Positions 20,703 to 22,184 of a stretch of DNA of 22,184 nucleotides are shown here, one piece after another. Position 1 is the stretch's first letter, and the number at the start of each line of letters is the position of its first letter. The translations under genes were made by a program, and so were the position numbers. Under the pieces are notes generated by a model that was given only the letters and a program-made list of their open reading frames with translations, was not told the origin of the DNA and ran no database searches. Origin of the DNA: a virus; IMG/VR virus record IMGVR_UViG_3300025093_000140, positions 1 to 22,184 of that record. One strand, given 5' to 3'.

Positions 20703-21462
20703 TTTCGCCACATTCTGCTACAAAGGAGACGCGCACAGATTGCACGCGCCTGGGCAAATTATTAGACAAATAAAATCAAACAATTTTCTTTTTGGCACTA
20801 TGATAATAATTTATCAAGGTGTCCGCACTGGTAATTATATGTCAAATGATTTCTGCACTTCCGAAATAACAAAATGCTGCAAAGTCAATACATCTGTTCC
20901 GGTTATCGAAAATGGCGAATACGGAATTGATGCAATCTTAACAAGATTTGGAATTGATTTGGACAGATCACAATATGTGAGCCAAACAGATGCAGCGCAC
21001 ACTTGGAAAAATCACGTTGTTAATCATTTGGCGGCTGTTAAGCAATCCGAGGCAGACTACATTGTCTTTGCTGATAATGATTGTTGGATAGTGAGACAAC
21101 CTAAAGGAAAGTCATGGGTAGATATAGGTATTAAGTACTTGGAAAGTCATCCAGAGATATTTATAGTTTCGCCTAATGATGGTGAGCCGCAACGGGTGAC
21201 ACAAAGAATGTCTCAGCAAATGTTTTTGGCGCGTGTTGATGAGTTTCGCAACGCTGATTTTAATCAACCGGGATGGGATGGCAATGTGAATATCCCAGGC
21301 GGTCCAATGCCTGAATATTGGGCAATGTTAGAGGGCAGAATGGAATTGCATTGTCGGGTTACTGGGCAATATAGATATGTGCTTGGGCCAGAGTATAGAT
21401 ATTATCACCATAACAAATTGACAAAAGATGACTTGTTTGAAACGGATTTGAGCAAGTATTAG
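20692..21462 (+). CDS. Putative glycosyltransferase, 256 residues
   Basis: YIVFADNDCWIV (123-134) gives a GT-A-like strand ending in a D-N-D motif (D128/D130), the usual metal and sugar-nucleotide site. Later there are GGPMPEYWAMLEGRMEL and RYVLGPEYRYYHH. The N-terminus has FATFCYKGDAHRL, which resembles the start of several uncharacterised phage transferases. The start at ATG 20692 is preceded by AAAGGAGTTAGG. Its function is assigned from motif and neighbours only. Confidence 0.65.
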   Translation: MKVDFATFCYKGDAHRLHAPGQIIRQIKSNNFLFGTMIIIYQGVRTGNYMSNDFCTSEITKCCKVNTSVPVIENGEYGIDAILTRFGIDLDRSQYVSQTDAAHTWKNHVVNHLAAVKQSEADYIVFADNDCWIVRQPKGKSWVDIGIKYLESHPEIFIVSPNDGEPQRVTQRMSQQMFLARVDEFRNADFNQPGWDGNVNIPGGPMPEYWAMLEGRMELHCRVTGQYRYVLGPEYRYYHHNKLTKDDLFETDLSKY

Positions 21463-21472
21463 AAAGGTGTGT

Positions 21473-22063
21473 ATGCCAAGCAAATTATCTCAAGCAGAAT
21501 ACAATGAACGGAAAGGCAAGTTGCTTATAGGATTTCATTGGTGTTCTAAATGCAAGCAATATTTAGAACTTGAGAGTTTCTCCAAGTCCAAATCAGCCGA
21601 GTTTGGATATTATTGGTGGTGTAAATCTTGCCATAGTAAAAACAGGAAAGGAAATAATTATGTTAAAGGTAAGGCAAGACAATATAACAGAGAGTTAAAG
21701 TCTTATTACAAACATCTTGCAGGCGGAAAATGTGCTAAGTGTGGTTATGATAAAACTCAAGCAGCATTAGAATTTCATCATGTAAATCCTGAAAATAAAG
21801 AGAGTACAGTTGCCCAGATAATAAACTCTGGTATTCATAATGATATTGTCCACGAAATGGAGAAGTGTATATTGCTTTGCAGAAATTGCCATCAAGAGTT
21901 TGGCGCTTATTGCTGGATAGCTGAATTCGTTAAAAACGATGAGGGCATTGGTTACAAAATAAAGCCCGGTTCTGTTAATGAAAATGTGAATGAGTTTTGG
22001 ACTGAACCAAGCGATAAAATTTTGTATTCTCAACAAACATTTTTTGACGGGAAAGCAATATGA
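21473..22063 (+). CDS. HNH endonuclease with N-terminal zinc finger, 196 residues
   Basis: The N-terminal part has CSKC (C24/C27) and CKSC (C50/C53), a zinc-finger pair often found on phage HNH proteins. The HNH core follows with CAKC (C87/C90), FHHVNPENKES (H102/H103) and CRNCH (C136, C139, H140). ATG 21473 has AAAGGTG upstream; an earlier frame at 21467 lacks support. Its stop is in an ATGA overlap with the RmlD-like gene. It may be a mobile homing nuclease inserted in the operon or a resident nuclease. Confidence 0.8.
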   Translation: MPSKLSQAEYNERKGKLLIGFHWCSKCKQYLELESFSKSKSAEFGYYWWCKSCHSKNRKGNNYVKGKARQYNRELKSYYKHLAGGKCAKCGYDKTQAALEFHHVNPENKESTVAQIINSGIHNDIVHEMEKCILLCRNCHQEFGAYCWIAEFVKNDEGIGYKIKPGSVNENVNEFWTEPSDKILYSQQTFFDGKAI

Positions 22064-22184
22064 AAATCTTAATAACCGGCGCATCTGGTTTACTCGGCAA
22101 AAGTCTGATTGAAACAGCGTCAAAGGATTGCGAATTAAGCGCAACATACAACAAGAATTGGCAAAATCATACAGAAGATGTTAT
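22060..22184 (+). CDS. NAD(P)-dependent epimerase/reductase-like protein, RmlD type (partial)
   Basis: The first 41 residues, MKILITGASGLLGKSLIETA, show the Rossmann start with GASGLLG, as in dTDP-4-dehydrorhamnose reductase and other extended SDR sugar enzymes. The gene overlaps the HNH gene by 4 bases and leaves the window after base 22184. With the RmlC-like enzyme and the transferases it suggests sugar nucleotide synthesis. The exact reaction cannot be told from this fragment. Confidence 0.7.
   Translation, partial: MKILITGASGLLGKSLIETASKDCELSATYNKNWQNHTEDV

Noticed and set aside
21767-22147. Minus-strand open frame over the HNH and RmlD-like genes
   Set aside because: It overlaps two plus-strand genes with clear motifs and has no start signals.
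1-22184. CRISPR arrays, tRNA or rRNA genes, transposases and integrase or attachment sites
   Set aside because: No regularly spaced direct repeats, no tRNA-like arms, no rRNA sequence and no recombinase motif were noticed. This was by eye only, without covariance tools.

Overview
The window looks like part of a tailed double-stranded DNA phage or prophage (Caudoviricetes). It has a head-packaging set in recognisable order: small terminase, large terminase, portal, Mu-F-like minor head protein, prohead protease/scaffold and a putative major capsid protein. The sequence is moderately AT-rich, uses the standard genetic code, and has strong Shine-Dalgarno sites at most but not all genes. The host cannot be named from the sequence. 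Terminase and portal resemble, from memory, environmental phage contigs, some assigned to Chloroflexota, but this is only a weak impression. No integrase, replication gene, lysis enzyme or tail gene was recognised.

Layout. 1-104: end of a plus-strand gene entering from the left. 105-735: a minus-strand cassette of three small genes. 896-2060: plus-strand membrane/coiled-coil protein, small membrane protein and small terminase. 2167-2496: minus cassette. 2608-4062: large terminase. 4074-4764: minus cassette, including a ribbon-helix-helix-like protein. 4915-5519: RmlC-like epimerase plus a 51-residue protein. 5560-6064: minus cassette. 6293-15207: a long plus-strand head operon from portal to capsid. 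15309-16387: minus cassette of four small genes. 16632 to the end: a tightly overlapping plus-strand operon with three or four glycosyltransferase-like proteins, two HNH proteins, small unknowns and the start of an RmlD/epimerase-like NAD(P)-dependent protein.

Regulation. Five minus-strand cassettes are interleaved with the plus-strand blocks. Each is driven by the same type of sigma70-like promoter (-35 TTGACA or close, exactly 17 bp, -10 TAAGAT in four and TAGACT in one). The -35 lies in or near a palindrome GGTTGnCAACC, with an AAGGTTG word nearby, which suggests a shared operator. The plus-strand units have their own promoters. The large terminase and the 52-residue membrane protein have extended -10 promoters placed exactly 7 bases before ATG, so their mRNAs may be leaderless. 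The head operon starts with a good promoter followed at once by a long hairpin and six T residues that end 1 base before the portal ATG. This resembles a terminator gate that would need antitermination.

How the genes work together. The terminases and portal package DNA into a prohead built from the capsid protein on the protease/scaffold. The sugar epimerase, the reductase-like protein and the glycosyltransferases suggest that the phage modifies a glycan, either on its own particle or on the host surface. The minus-strand cassettes probably carry early or accessory functions switched together and opposite to the virion genes.
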